This document shows, in pieces, positions 19,001-26,744 of a stretch of 64,000 nt of DNA. Under the pieces are notes generated by a model. The model searched no databases and was not told the origin of the DNA. It was given only the letters and a program-made list of their open reading frames with translations. Position 1 is the stretch's first letter, and the number at the start of each line of letters is the position of its first letter. This stretch comes from JAWWPY01 sp033854735 (GTDB lineage: Bacteria > Actinomycetota > Actinomycetes > Streptosporangiales > Streptosporangiaceae): positions 44,910-108,909 of the forward strand of contig JAWWPY010000504.1 in NCBI GenBank assembly GCA_033854735.1, read 5' to 3'. A program made the translations under genes and the position numbers.

Positions 19001-19336
19001 GTCCCAGCCGCCCTGCCGTGGCACGTGGAAGCCCTGCATGGTCTTGAAGCGTGGGAATACGTCCTTGAACACCCTGGCCTCGATGTGATGCACGCCGGGC
19101 ATACCGTTGGCGGTCGGCGGGCCCTCATAGAACGTCCACAACGGGCCGCCCGCGGTGGCGTCGAGGGAGCGCTCGAAAACCTTCCCGTCCTGCCAGCGGG
19201 CGAGCATCTCATGCTCCAGCGCGGGCAGGTCGATCACGGCTGGCAGGTCAGGGAAAGAACGCGGGCTGGCGACCGGCCGCGGCTCTGCTTGTGGCGGCTG
19301 CGGCTTGGCCGGCTGCGGCTCGGTTGGCTGGGACAT
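16046..19336 (-). CDS. ileS: isoleucyl-tRNA synthetase
   Basis: IleRS charges tRNA-Ile. The open frame extends to 19657, but that part is the untranslated T-box leader; the ATG at 19336 with AGGAGG at 19352-19347 is the real start, giving 1096 residues. A Pro/Gln-rich tail of about 30 residues precedes the catalytic domain. The HIGH-equivalent motif is in PTANGMPGVHHIEA (His83-His84), and the KMSKS-equivalent is KMSKH at residues 632-636. CPRCETPLSDHE and WRCGTPLLYY mark the editing and insertion regions, and an anticodon-binding domain follows. The GVHH form and length point to the eukaryote-like IleRS2 class common in Actinobacteria. Confidence 0.96.
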   Translation of the reverse strand: MSQPTEPQPAKPQPPQAEPRPVASPRSFPDLPAVIDLPALEHEMLARWQDGKVFERSLDATAGGPLWTFYEGPPTANGMPGVHHIEARVFKDVFPRFKTMQGFHVPRQGGWDCHGLPVEVAVERELGLSGKKDIEAYGVAQFNTRCRESVLRHVDAFEEMTTRLGYWIDLSRAYRTMDPSYIESVWWSLKVVFDKGLLVKDFRISPYCPRCETPLSDHEMGQPDVYQTVTDPSVTVRFALTSLPAGANPVLADPVLAGADLLVWTTTPWTLVSNTAVAVHPDETYAIARKAGSGDTVVVVEQRVPHVLSEDWQIVARVTGAELVGATYQRPLDLIDIPNAHRVVPGTFVTTEDGTGLVHLAPAFGADDMETGREHGLPVVNPVRQDGHFEDSVPLVGGMFFKDADALIVSDLADRGLLFHTEMYEHSYPHCWRCGTPLLYYALPSWYIRTTQIKDQLLAENERTNWQPPTIKHGRYGEWLRNNVDWALSRTRYWGTPLPIWECAEQHLTCVGSLDDLSELAGMVLADLDPHRPYVDDVVIACRECGEPARRVPEVIDAWYDSGSMPFARHGAPRHNLEEFGRSYPAQFICEAIDQTRGWFYSLMAVGTLVFGRSSYQNVVCLGLVVDETGRKMSKHLGNVLEPMPLMEAHGADAVRWFFAAAGSPWSTRRIGASALDEIVRKVLLTYWNTASFLVLYANAAAAQGAAWDPATAEAPPPTARPLLDRWVLSELHAVTADVTDALEEFDTAAAGRRLAGFIDDLSNWYVRRSRRRFWDGPATADGTAAFATLYECLETLTRLMAPIAAFLTDYVWSVLHPAGSPDSVHLASWPEADQALIDRRLSAQMALTRRLVELGRSARATASVQTRQPLPRALVAAAGFADLPPELRAEIAQELNVRSLDTLTTVADDLVDHVVKPNFRSLGRRFGKTTQAVANALTAADPATVAAAMRSAGEFSVTVDGAPVVLGPDEVIVTQTPRSGWTVATEGGETVALEVAITPELRREGLAREVIRQVQDARKNDGLHVSDRIQLWWQASDPELATALTEHASLVAGEVLAVEFGTGQPQPGTGGGAAGATIGQHADQDLGLTFWLRRA

Positions 19337-19399
19337 GGTGGACGGGCCTCCTGCGGGGCGCCGCACGGGCGTGCGTGCTGCCCGGGCGAACGGCTTCGC

Positions 19400-19690
19400 T
19401 GGAGGGACGAGGCTCACCGGTGGCGGCCCCGCGGTACCACCCTCCTTGACCGCGGCGACCCGCCTGGCGCGGACCGTGGCCCTCTCACTGTGTCCTTTGA
19501 CACACCGTCTGCGGCCGGTTCTACTGGGCACCGGCCATGCCTGGCCATAGCCGTTCTTCCGGCAGTTCCGGGGTGATCTGGTCCGCTGGGCCTGCCCCGG
19601 GCTCCCACCATCCCCGGTTCGCTCCTGGCCGCGGTCAACGGCAGCTGTCCCCATCAATACCTTCGCAGGGCCCCAACGATAGCCGATGGC
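19400..19690 (-). promoter_or_regulatory. T-box riboswitch leader of ileS (likely translational, isoleucine-specific)
   Basis: Reading the minus strand, the T-box core AGGGTGGTACCGCGG lies at 19443-19429, an exact match to the conserved antisequestrator bulge that pairs with the uncharged tRNA 3' end. Upstream is a structured GC-rich leader with a candidate specifier AUC (isoleucine) followed by A at 19577-19574. A pyrimidine stretch TCCCTCC at 19407-19401 could pair with the ribosome-binding site AGGAGG at 19352-19347. No intrinsic terminator U-run is present, which fits translational control as known for actinobacterial ileS. The upstream boundary is approximate. Confidence 0.85.
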
Positions 19691-19861
19691 CCGACCCGGA
19701 GCAGAACCGTTTTCCCTCAGCCAGCCGGTCCCGGAATGATTGATCGGCGCGGATGTGTTTGCAGACGAAGGGGACAGGATTTATTCTCCGGTGACTGCAC
19801 GGATTCAAGATCAACTGCCGCGCAGTGATCATCTTCGATACTCGCTGAAAGAGGGCCCGAC

Positions 19862-20281
19862 ATGACCGCAGCCGCGCGTTCGGGTGCCGCCGCTCTCCCG
19901 GTCCGGCCAGGCGAGAAGCCCTGGACCGAGACGGAGCTGGTAAAGGTCCGCAATGAACTCGAGGCGGAGGTCGCGGGACTGCGCGCCGACATCTCCCGGG
20001 CCGAGTCGCAGATCGCCGAGCGGCTCAGTGACGCGGTGGGCGACGCGGGTGACGATCAGGCGGACGCGGGAGCCAAGACTTTCGAGCGTGAACATGAGCT
20101 CGCTATGACCCAGAACGCCCGTGACCTGCTGGCCCGCAGTGAGCAAGCCCTGGCCAGGATCGATGCGGGCACCTACGGGGTCTGCGAGTCGTGCGAGCAG
20201 CCCATCGGAAAGGCGCGCCTGCAGGCATTCCCCCGTGCGACCCTGTGCGTGTCATGCAAACAGCGCGAGGAAAGACGCTGA
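19862..20281 (+). CDS. DksA/TraR C4-type zinc-finger protein
   Basis: A 139-residue protein with a charged helical N-terminal coiled coil and a C-terminal four-cysteine finger: VCESCEQPIGKARLQAFP then LCVSC, i.e. CxxC-17-CxxC. Family members act on RNA polymerase through the secondary channel, but actinobacterial copies are often shorter in coiled coil and unproven as true DksA. Its location just before lspA is conserved in Streptomyces. AAAGAGGG precedes the ATG. Confidence 0.9.
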   Translation: MTAAARSGAAALPVRPGEKPWTETELVKVRNELEAEVAGLRADISRAESQIAERLSDAVGDAGDDQADAGAKTFEREHELAMTQNARDLLARSEQALARIDAGTYGVCESCEQPIGKARLQAFPRATLCVSCKQREERR

Positions 20282-20286
20282 CTGGG

Positions 20287-20916
20287 ATGCCGGATACGCC
20301 CCAGCCAGATCTGCCTGGCCGCCCGCGCCGCATCAGGCTCTTGTTGGCTGTCGCAGCCGGGATTTTCGGTGTCGACCTGGTCACCAAGACGATCGTGGTG
20401 GCGACGCTGTCAGACCGGGCGCCGATCCGGCTCCTCGGCGGTCTGCTTACCCTGCGGGTGCTGCGCAACAGCGGCGCGGCGTTCAGCATCGGAACGTCCA
20501 TGACCGCGGTGTTCACCCTGATCGCGGTCGTGGTGATTGTCTCCATTCTGCGTACTGCGCGCCGCCTGCGCAGCCTGGCCTGGGCGGTGACGCTGGGCCT
20601 GCTGCTCGGCGGCGCCACCGGCAACCTGGGAGACCGGCTGTTCCGCTCGCCCGGCCCGCTGCGCGGGCACGTGGTGGACTGGATTGAGCTGCCGCACTGG
20701 CCGGTCTTCAATGTGGCTGACTCCGCGATCGTCTGCGGCGGCATACTGGCGGTCTTGATCGCCGCCCGCGGCATCCGGCTGGACGGAGCGCGGGACCGGG
20801 CGAGGGAGAACTCAGAAAGCGGCCCCGTGGACACCTCGGCGGCCGGGGGCAGCACCGCGGCCGGAGGCAGCACCGCGGCCGGGGGCAGTACCGCGGCCGG
20901 AGGCAGCACCACGTGA
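20287..20916 (+). CDS. lspA: lipoprotein signal peptidase II
   Basis: LspA cleaves prolipoprotein signal peptides after lipid attachment. The ATG at 20287, six bases after the upstream stop and with GAGGAAAG upstream, gives 209 residues. Four membrane helices are visible, with the conserved LRNSGAAFSI, GNLGDRLFR (first catalytic Asp) and FNVADSAI (second catalytic Asp). The last about 27 residues are an AAGGST hexapeptide repeated four times, an odd cytoplasmic tail. Its stop overlaps the GTG of the pseudouridine synthase. Confidence 0.95.
   Translation: MPDTPQPDLPGRPRRIRLLLAVAAGIFGVDLVTKTIVVATLSDRAPIRLLGGLLTLRVLRNSGAAFSIGTSMTAVFTLIAVVVIVSILRTARRLRSLAWAVTLGLLLGGATGNLGDRLFRSPGPLRGHVVDWIELPHWPVFNVADSAIVCGGILAVLIAARGIRLDGARDRARENSESGPVDTSAAGGSTAAGGSTAAGGSTAAGGSTT
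20839..20910 (+). repeat. four 18-base tandem repeats encoding AAGGST at the LspA C-terminus
   Basis: Units at 20839, 20857, 20875 and 20893 differ by only one or two bases (GCGGCCGGxGGCAGxACC). They run to within two codons of the stop. Confidence 0.95.
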
Positions 20917-21842
20917 CAACGGCGGGCCAGCGCCGGGTGCCGGTTCCCGAGGGCCTGGACGGTGAACGGCTGGACGCCGCCCTGGCTCGCATGTTCGGGC
21001 TCTCCAGGACCTTGGCGGCGGAACTGATCGGCGAGGGCCTGGTTCTCGTCGGCGGGCGGCCGGCCGTGAAGTCCGACCGGGTACCGGCCGGGGAGTGGCT
21101 CGAGGTGACGCTTCCCGCGCCGGTGGCGGCGCCGCCGCCGCAGGCTGTTCCGGGCCTGGCTGTCGTCTACGAGGACGCCGACATCATCGTCGTGGACAAG
21201 CCGCCGGGGGTGGCGGCCCATCCCACGCCGGGCTGGACCGGACCGACAGTCCTCGACGGCCTGCTCGCGGCGGGCCATACGATCGCTACCAGCGGCGCGG
21301 CCGAGCGGCAGGGCATCGTGCACCGACTGGACGCCAACACCTCGGGGCTCATGATGGTGGCCAAGAGCGAGCCTGCCTACAGCGCGCTCAAGCGGGCGTT
21401 CAGGGAACGGGAAGTGGATAAGCGGTACCACGCCCTGGTCCAGGGCCACCCGGACCCGCTGCGCGGCACCGTCGATGCGCCGATCGCCAGGCACCCATCC
21501 GGCGACGGCCGGTTCGCGGTGGTCGCGGGGGGCAGGCACAGCGTCACGCACTACGACACCGTCGAGGCGTTCCGCGGCGCCAGCCTGGTCGAGATCATCC
21601 TGGAAACAGGGCGCACCCACCAGATCCGGGTGCATATGTCCGCGGTGCGTCACCCGTGCGCGGGTGACCGGCTGTACGGCGCGGATCCGGTATTCGCCGC
21701 AGGGCTGGGGCTGACCCGCCAGTGGCTGCACGCGGTGCGGCTCGGCTTCGCCCATCCCGCCGACGGCCGCCGGGTGGAATTCACCAGCGAGTACCCCCCA
21801 GACCTCGCCGGGCCCCTGGACACCCTCCGCGCCCAAAGCTGA
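20913..21842 (+). CDS. rluD: RluA/RluD-family 23S rRNA pseudouridine synthase
   Basis: The protein converts uridines to pseudouridine in large-subunit rRNA. It has an N-terminal S4-like RNA-binding domain (GERLDAALARMFGLSRTLAAELI...LVGGRPAVKS), the catalytic motif GIVHRLDANTSGLMMVAKS with Asp140, and the C-terminal GRTHQIRVHMSAVRHP. Length (309) is normal. The start overlaps lspA. RluD rather than RluA or RluC is inferred from the S4 domain and position. Confidence 0.92.
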   Translation: MTTAGQRRVPVPEGLDGERLDAALARMFGLSRTLAAELIGEGLVLVGGRPAVKSDRVPAGEWLEVTLPAPVAAPPPQAVPGLAVVYEDADIIVVDKPPGVAAHPTPGWTGPTVLDGLLAAGHTIATSGAAERQGIVHRLDANTSGLMMVAKSEPAYSALKRAFREREVDKRYHALVQGHPDPLRGTVDAPIARHPSGDGRFAVVAGGRHSVTHYDTVEAFRGASLVEIILETGRTHQIRVHMSAVRHPCAGDRLYGADPVFAAGLGLTRQWLHAVRLGFAHPADGRRVEFTSEYPPDLAGPLDTLRAQS

Positions 21843-22251
21843 CCAAGCATCCCCGCGCCTCCCCGCGCCGCGCCGCGCCTCCCGCGCCGCGCCCCCCCGC
21901 ACCGCGCCCCCCGCACCGCGCCGCGCGCCCCCGCGTGAGTTGCCATGATCACGGAAGATTTCTGGGTCCATGTGACAGGAATCCTCCGTGATCATGGGCG
22001 ACATAGGGGGACAGGCCGGGAATCCTCCGTGATCATGGAAAGATGGCGCATCAGACACGGCTTGGCGGCGTGCCGCAGTAGGCGTGAAGGCTGCCCCCTC
22101 GGTAAGCTCGACGAGCCGGACTGGTGCGGCCGTCGGCTGAGGATTTGTCAAGGTTTGGGCCCTCTGAGGCGGCGCGCCGGTCACTTCCCCCGGCCCCGGT
22201 TATGGACGCCCGTGAGGGCGCCGCGAAGCATGCCCGAAGGAGGCGGTTTCT
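21843..22251. other. 409-base intergenic region with low-complexity C/G tract and palindromic element
   Basis: The first 100 bases are an imperfect CCGCGCC-type low-complexity run with essentially no A or T. A 55-base palindromic element follows at 21943-21997 and a solitary right arm at 22026-22038. From about 22040 the sequence becomes ordinary and leads to the dnaE ribosome-binding site. ORFs crossing the area are translations of the palindrome and were discarded. Confidence 0.7.
21943..21997. repeat. 55-base interspersed palindromic element, copy 1
   Basis: Arms CCATGATCACGGA (21943-21955) and TCCGTGATCATGG (21985-21997) are perfect 13-base inverted repeats around a 29-base AT-richer centre that begins AGATTTCTGGGTC. 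The right arm occurs once more at 22026-22038. Two further full copies lie at 61536 and 61637. Confidence 0.92.
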
Positions 22252-25200
22252 TTGACGGCAGCAGCGGCGGAACGGGGCGCGGATGGCGGGTTCGTCCACC
22301 TGCACGTACACACCGAGTACTCGATGCTGGATGGTGCGGCGCGGCTGAAGGACCTGTTCGCCGAGTGCGAGCAGACCGGTATGCCGGCCATCGCGATGAC
22401 CGACCACGGCAACGTCTACGGCGCCTACGATTTCTGGGTCAAAGCCCGCGCGGCCGGTATCAAGCCGATCATCGGTATCGAGGCGTACATCGCACCCGAG
22501 CATCGCCGGCATCGTCAGCCGGTGCGCTGGGGCAGCCCGGCCCAGAAGAACGACGACGTCTCCGGCGCGGGCGCCTACACGCACATGACCCTGCTGGCCG
22601 AGACCACCGAGGGCATGCACAACATCTTCCGGCTGTCCTCGATGGCCTCGCTGGAGGGCTACTTCCGCAAGCCGCGGATGGACCGCGAGCTGCTCGCCCG
22701 GTACGCCAAGGGAATCATCGCGACTACCGGCTGCCCGGGCGGCGAGGTGCAGACGAGGCTCCGGCTCGGCCAGGACCGCCAGGCCCTGGAGGCGGCGGCC
22801 GCCTACCGGGACATCTTCGGGGCAGAGAACTTCTTCGTCGAGCTGATGGATCACGGCCTGGACGTCGAGAGGCGCACCAGAGCGGCGCTGCGCGGCATCG
22901 CCCGCGACCTGGCGCTGCCGTTTGTCTCCACTAATGACTCGCACTACGCCAGGCCGGAAGACGCGCGGGCGCACGAGGCGCTGCTGTGCGTGCAGACCGG
23001 CACCAACCTGGCCGACCCGGGCAGGTTCAAGTTCGAGGGCACCGGCTACTACATCAAGAGCCCGCAGGAGATGCGCGCGATCAGCGCGGACGAGGAGTGG
23101 CAGGCCGGCTGTGACTCGACCCTGCTGATCGCTGAGCGGGCCGGCGTCGAATTCACCAAGTCCAACTTGATGCCGGTCTACCCGCTGCCCGAAGGCGAGA
23201 CCGAGCCGAGTTGGTTCCGCAAAGAGGTCTGGCGGGGGATGGACCGCCGCTACCCGGGCGGCTTCGACGACCAGCGCAAGCAGCAGGCCGAGTACGAGAT
23301 AGGCGTCATCGAGTCGATGGGGTTCTGCTCTTACTTCCTGGTCGTCGCCGACTTCATCATGTGGGCCAAGAACAACGGGATCAGGGTCGGCCCGGGCCGC
23401 GGCTCGGCGGCCGGCTCGATCGTGTCGTACGCGATGGGCATCACCGATCTGGACCCGATCGAGCACGGCCTGGTCTTCGAGCGGTTCCTGAACCCCGAGC
23501 GCGTGTCCATGCCCGACGTCGACATCGACTTCGACGAGCGCAGGCGCGGCGACGTCATCCGATATGTCACGGAGAAGTACGGCGACGACCGGGTGGCCCA
23601 GATCATCACCTACGGCACGATCAAGGCGAAGGCCGCGGTCAAGGACTCATCGCGGGTGCTCGGCTTTCCCTACGCACTCGGCGACCGGATCACCAAGGCG
23701 TTCCCGCCGGCGGTCATGGGCAAGGACATCCCACTGTCCGGGGTATTCGACCCCGATCACCCGCGCTACGGCGAGGCCGGCGAGGTCCGCACGCTGTACG
23801 AGGCGGAGGCGGAGGTCAAGCAGGTCATCGACACCGCACGAGGCCTGGAGGGCCTGATCCGGCAGGCGGGCGTGCACGCGGCCGGGGTGATCATGAGCAG
23901 CGAGCCGCTGCTCGATCACATCCCGGTGTGGAAGCGCGAGGCCGACGGCGCGGTGATCACGCAGTTCGACTATCCCGCGTGCGAGGACATCGGACTGCTC
24001 AAGATGGACTTCCTCGGGCTGCGCAACCTCACGGTCCTGGACGACGCGGTGCGCGGCATCGCGGAGAACCGCGGCATGGAGATCGACCTGGACACCCTCA
24101 CGCTGGAAGACAGGCCGACCTACGAACTGCTGGCCCGCGGCGATACCCTCGGCGTCTTCCAGCTCGACGGCAGCCCGATGCGGGCGCTGCTGCGCGCGAT
24201 GCGAGCGGACAAGTTCGGCGACATCGCCGCGGTCATCGCGCTGTACCGGCCGGGCCCTATGGCCAGCGCCCCGGTCTACGCCGACCGCAAGACCGGCCGC
24301 GCGCCGGTCACGCCGATCCATCCCGAGCTCGCCGAGCCGCTGAACGACATTCTCGGCGACAGCTACGGCCTGCTGGTCTATCAGGAAGATGTGATGTTCG
24401 CCGCGCAGCGGCTGGCCGGGTACTCGGCGGGCAGCGCAGACCTGCTGCGCCGAGCCATGGGCAAGAAGAAGAAGGAGATCCTGGACAAGGAGTACGAGCC
24501 GTTCGCGGCCGGGATGAAGGCGAACGGGTACTCCGACGACGCCATCAAGACCATCTGGGACGTGATGGTCCCGTTCTCCGGCTATGCGTTCAACAAGGCG
24601 CACGCCGCAGGCTACGCGCTGATCTCCTACTGGACCGCGTACCTGAAGGCGAACTTCCCGGCCGAGTACATGGCCGGGCTGCTCACGTCGGTCGCGGGCG
24701 ACAAGGACAAGTCGGCGCTGTATCTGAACGAATGCCGCCGGATGGGTATCAGGGTCCTGACGCCGGACGTGAATGCATCCATGGCGATGTTCACCGCCGT
24801 GGGGGATGACATCAGGTTCGGGATGGCCGCTGTCCGCAATGTTGGCACCAATGTGGTGGAGTCGATCGTCGCGGCACGCAAGACCAAGGGCGCATTCACC
24901 AGCTTCGCCGACTTCCTGCGCAAGGTCCCGGTCAACGTGTGCAACAAACGGGTGATCGAGTCACTGGCCAAGGCGGGCGCCTTCGATGAGTTCGGCAGCC
25001 CGCGGCGGGGCCTGGTGCTGATCCACGAGCAGGCCATCGACACGGTCATCGACGTTAAGCGCAATGAGGCCATTGGCCAGGACTCGCTGTTCGGCGGGGA
25101 CGCCGAGATTGAGGCCACGTTCGAGGTGCCGGTACCGGACGGCGAGTGGGAGAAGTCCGTCCTGCTCGCCTTCGAGCGGGAGATGCTCGGCCTGTACGTC

Positions 25201-25812
25201 TCTGACCACCCATTGCTGGGCGTGGAGCACATCCTGACTGCTGCCACCGACTGCTCGGTGGCTCAATTGGTCGGCTCCGCCGCAGAAGATGCCGAACGAA
25301 CCGCCAAGGGTGGCCGTGGTGATACGCAGGTGGTCACCGTCGGCGGGATCCTGTCCGGGGTGCAGCGGAAGGTCACCAGGCAGGGCAATCCGTGGGCGGC
25401 GGCGACGCTGGAGGACCTGGAGGGCGCGATCGAAGTGCTCTTCTTCCCGGCGACCTATCAGCAGTGCGCGCTCGTGCTCGCCGAGGACGCTGTGGTAATC
25501 GTGAAGGGGCGACTGGACCGGCGAGAGGACTCACCCAAGCTGATCGCCATGGAGGTGACCGTCCCCGATCTGTCGGCAGGCGGAAGCGGCCCTTTCGTCG
25601 TGTCGATGCCGGTCCAGCGGTGCGTCGCGCCCGTCGTGGACCGCCTCAGGGAAGTGCTGCGGACACATCCGGGGCTGGCCGAGGTACACCTGAAACTCTG
25701 CAATGGCCCGCGAACGACGATCGTGCGCCTGGATGACAAGCTCCGGGTCAAGCCGTCGCCAGCACTGCAAGCGGACCTGAAGCAACTGCTCGGCCCTGCT
25801 TGCATGGGCTGA
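22252..25812 (+). CDS. dnaE: DNA polymerase III alpha subunit
   Basis: The replicative polymerase subunit, here 1186 residues, a normal DnaE1 length. The start is a TTG at 22252 with GAAGGAGG at 22236-22243. The N-terminal PHP domain begins with FVHLHVHTEYSMLDG. The catalytic palm shows GPGRGSAAGS and PDVDIDFDE with Asp422 and Asp424. The fingers follow (LYRPGPMAS, RRAMGKKK, FNKAHAAGYALISY), then an HhH region, and an OB domain near residues 1020-1100 (VTVGGILSGVQRKVTRQGNPWA). No C-terminal ImuB-like features are seen, which argues against DnaE2. Confidence 0.97.
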   Translation: MTAAAAERGADGGFVHLHVHTEYSMLDGAARLKDLFAECEQTGMPAIAMTDHGNVYGAYDFWVKARAAGIKPIIGIEAYIAPEHRRHRQPVRWGSPAQKNDDVSGAGAYTHMTLLAETTEGMHNIFRLSSMASLEGYFRKPRMDRELLARYAKGIIATTGCPGGEVQTRLRLGQDRQALEAAAAYRDIFGAENFFVELMDHGLDVERRTRAALRGIARDLALPFVSTNDSHYARPEDARAHEALLCVQTGTNLADPGRFKFEGTGYYIKSPQEMRAISADEEWQAGCDSTLLIAERAGVEFTKSNLMPVYPLPEGETEPSWFRKEVWRGMDRRYPGGFDDQRKQQAEYEIGVIESMGFCSYFLVVADFIMWAKNNGIRVGPGRGSAAGSIVSYAMGITDLDPIEHGLVFERFLNPERVSMPDVDIDFDERRRGDVIRYVTEKYGDDRVAQIITYGTIKAKAAVKDSSRVLGFPYALGDRITKAFPPAVMGKDIPLSGVFDPDHPRYGEAGEVRTLYEAEAEVKQVIDTARGLEGLIRQAGVHAAGVIMSSEPLLDHIPVWKREADGAVITQFDYPACEDIGLLKMDFLGLRNLTVLDDAVRGIAENRGMEIDLDTLTLEDRPTYELLARGDTLGVFQLDGSPMRALLRAMRADKFGDIAAVIALYRPGPMASAPVYADRKTGRAPVTPIHPELAEPLNDILGDSYGLLVYQEDVMFAAQRLAGYSAGSADLLRRAMGKKKKEILDKEYEPFAAGMKANGYSDDAIKTIWDVMVPFSGYAFNKAHAAGYALISYWTAYLKANFPAEYMAGLLTSVAGDKDKSALYLNECRRMGIRVLTPDVNASMAMFTAVGDDIRFGMAAVRNVGTNVVESIVAARKTKGAFTSFADFLRKVPVNVCNKRVIESLAKAGAFDEFGSPRRGLVLIHEQAIDTVIDVKRNEAIGQDSLFGGDAEIEATFEVPVPDGEWEKSVLLAFEREMLGLYVSDHPLLGVEHILTAATDCSVAQLVGSAAEDAERTAKGGRGDTQVVTVGGILSGVQRKVTRQGNPWAAATLEDLEGAIEVLFFPATYQQCALVLAEDAVVIVKGRLDRREDSPKLIAMEVTVPDLSAGGSGPFVVSMPVQRCVAPVVDRLREVLRTHPGLAEVHLKLCNGPRTTIVRLDDKLRVKPSPALQADLKQLLGPACMG

Positions 25813-25870
25813 GCTCCGCCAGCGGGGCTTGCATGGGCTGAGCTCCGCCAGCGGGGCTTGCGTGGGCTGA
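25799..25870. repeat. 29-base tandem repeat spanning the dnaE stop codon
   Basis: Two identical 29-base units at 25799-25827 and 25828-25856 (CTTGCATGGGCTGAGCTCCG...) are followed by a 14-base degenerate third. The TGA of dnaE (25810-25812) lies inside the first unit. The array also forms the convergent gap before the minus-strand ABC permease. Confidence 0.92.
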
Positions 25871-25889
25871 CTCGCCGCGCCGAGGCTGC

Positions 25890-26744
25890 TCAGGCGTCCC
25901 GGCGCTGGAGCAGATACGCGGCAATGCCGAAGAGCACGGCTGTCCAGAGGCAGAACACACCGAACCCCTGCCACGGCGACAGCACCTGGTCCGCCTGCTG
26001 GTGTGCTTGCCCGATGAGCTGGCCCGCCTGTGTGGGCAGGTAACCGTGGATGTACTTGCCGATTTTGCCCGGGATCAGCTGGGTCAGCGGCGCGAGCACG
26101 AGCACGAATGCGATCACACCAGTAATGGCGCCCGCGGTGTGCCGGATGATGCCCCCGATCGACATCGCGAACAGGGCCAGCACAGCGAGGTAGAGCCCAC
26201 CACCAAAGACAGCGCGCGCCACCCCCGGATCGCCCAGCGCAACCGGTGCGTGGCTGTGCAGGATGGCCTGGCCGATGAAGAACGAGGGGAAGGTCACGCA
26301 CTCGCCAACAACGAGCACCAGCGCCGTGAAGACCAATGCCTTGGCGACCAGCATGGGGAACCGCCGCGGCACCGCAAGCAGCGAGGCCTTGATCACGCCG
26401 GTGGAGTACTCGCTCGTAAGCACCAGGACGCCAAGAACGCAGACGGTCAGCTGCCCGAACTCGAGCCCGGAGCCCAGGATCGTGCTGACCGGGTCGGCGA
26501 CGACTTGCGCGCGCTGCGCGGGATCGCTCTTGTTCCACTGAAAGACGGTAAGCCAGGTGAACAGGCCGGTGAAACCAAGGGTGATGACGACGAGCAGGAT
26601 CAGCGACCAGACGGTTGACCGGACCGAGCGGATCTTCGTCCACTCGGCGAGCAGCAGGTGGCCGAAGCCCACCTTGCCGGGCGCGGGTGGGAGGGCAGGT
26701 CCCGTTGCCTGTGCTGCCTGCAGGGGCGGGCTGGCGGAGGTCAT
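25890..26744 (-). CDS. ABC-2 type transporter permease
   Basis: A 284-residue integral membrane protein with six hydrophobic segments and the ABC-2 N-terminal pattern LLLAEWTKIRSVRSTVWSLI. The middle holds LTSEYSTGVIKASL, a signature of actinobacterial ABC-2 permeases. It pairs with the upstream ATPase, whose stop overlaps its ATG. The exported substrate cannot be told from the sequence. Confidence 0.9.
   Translation of the reverse strand: MTSASPPLQAAQATGPALPPAPGKVGFGHLLLAEWTKIRSVRSTVWSLILLVVITLGFTGLFTWLTVFQWNKSDPAQRAQVVADPVSTILGSGLEFGQLTVCVLGVLVLTSEYSTGVIKASLLAVPRRFPMLVAKALVFTALVLVVGECVTFPSFFIGQAILHSHAPVALGDPGVARAVFGGGLYLAVLALFAMSIGGIIRHTAGAITGVIAFVLVLAPLTQLIPGKIGKYIHGYLPTQAGQLIGQAHQQADQVLSPWQGFGVFCLWTAVLFGIAAYLLQRRDA

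Noticed and set aside
17387..19576. Long plus-strand open frame opposite ileS
   Set aside because: It is the antisense shadow of ileS. It is rich in Arg/His/Pro/Gly, has no known motifs, and the minus strand encodes a full IleRS.
19337..19657. N-terminal extension of IleRS by 107 residues
   Set aside because: This stretch contains the T-box core and the true ribosome-binding site for the ATG at 19336; its translation is unlike IleRS.
21943..22038. Possible CRISPR array near 21.9 kb
   Set aside because: Only one full unit and one half unit, no regular spacers and no cas genes; the unit itself is palindromic and recurs singly elsewhere.
21945..22040. Short conserved peptide MITEDFW... encoded by each palindrome
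   Set aside because: The similarity follows from the repeat DNA; the frames have no ribosome-binding sites and run into unrelated sequence.
20103..22184. Long minus-strand frame across lspA, rluD and the palindrome
   Set aside because: Antisense to two clear genes; composition is typical of GC-rich shadow frames.
22831..22950. DnaE2-type error-prone polymerase instead of replicative DnaE
   Set aside because: Length, intact PHP and OB regions and absence of imuA/imuB-like neighbours favour the main replicative subunit.
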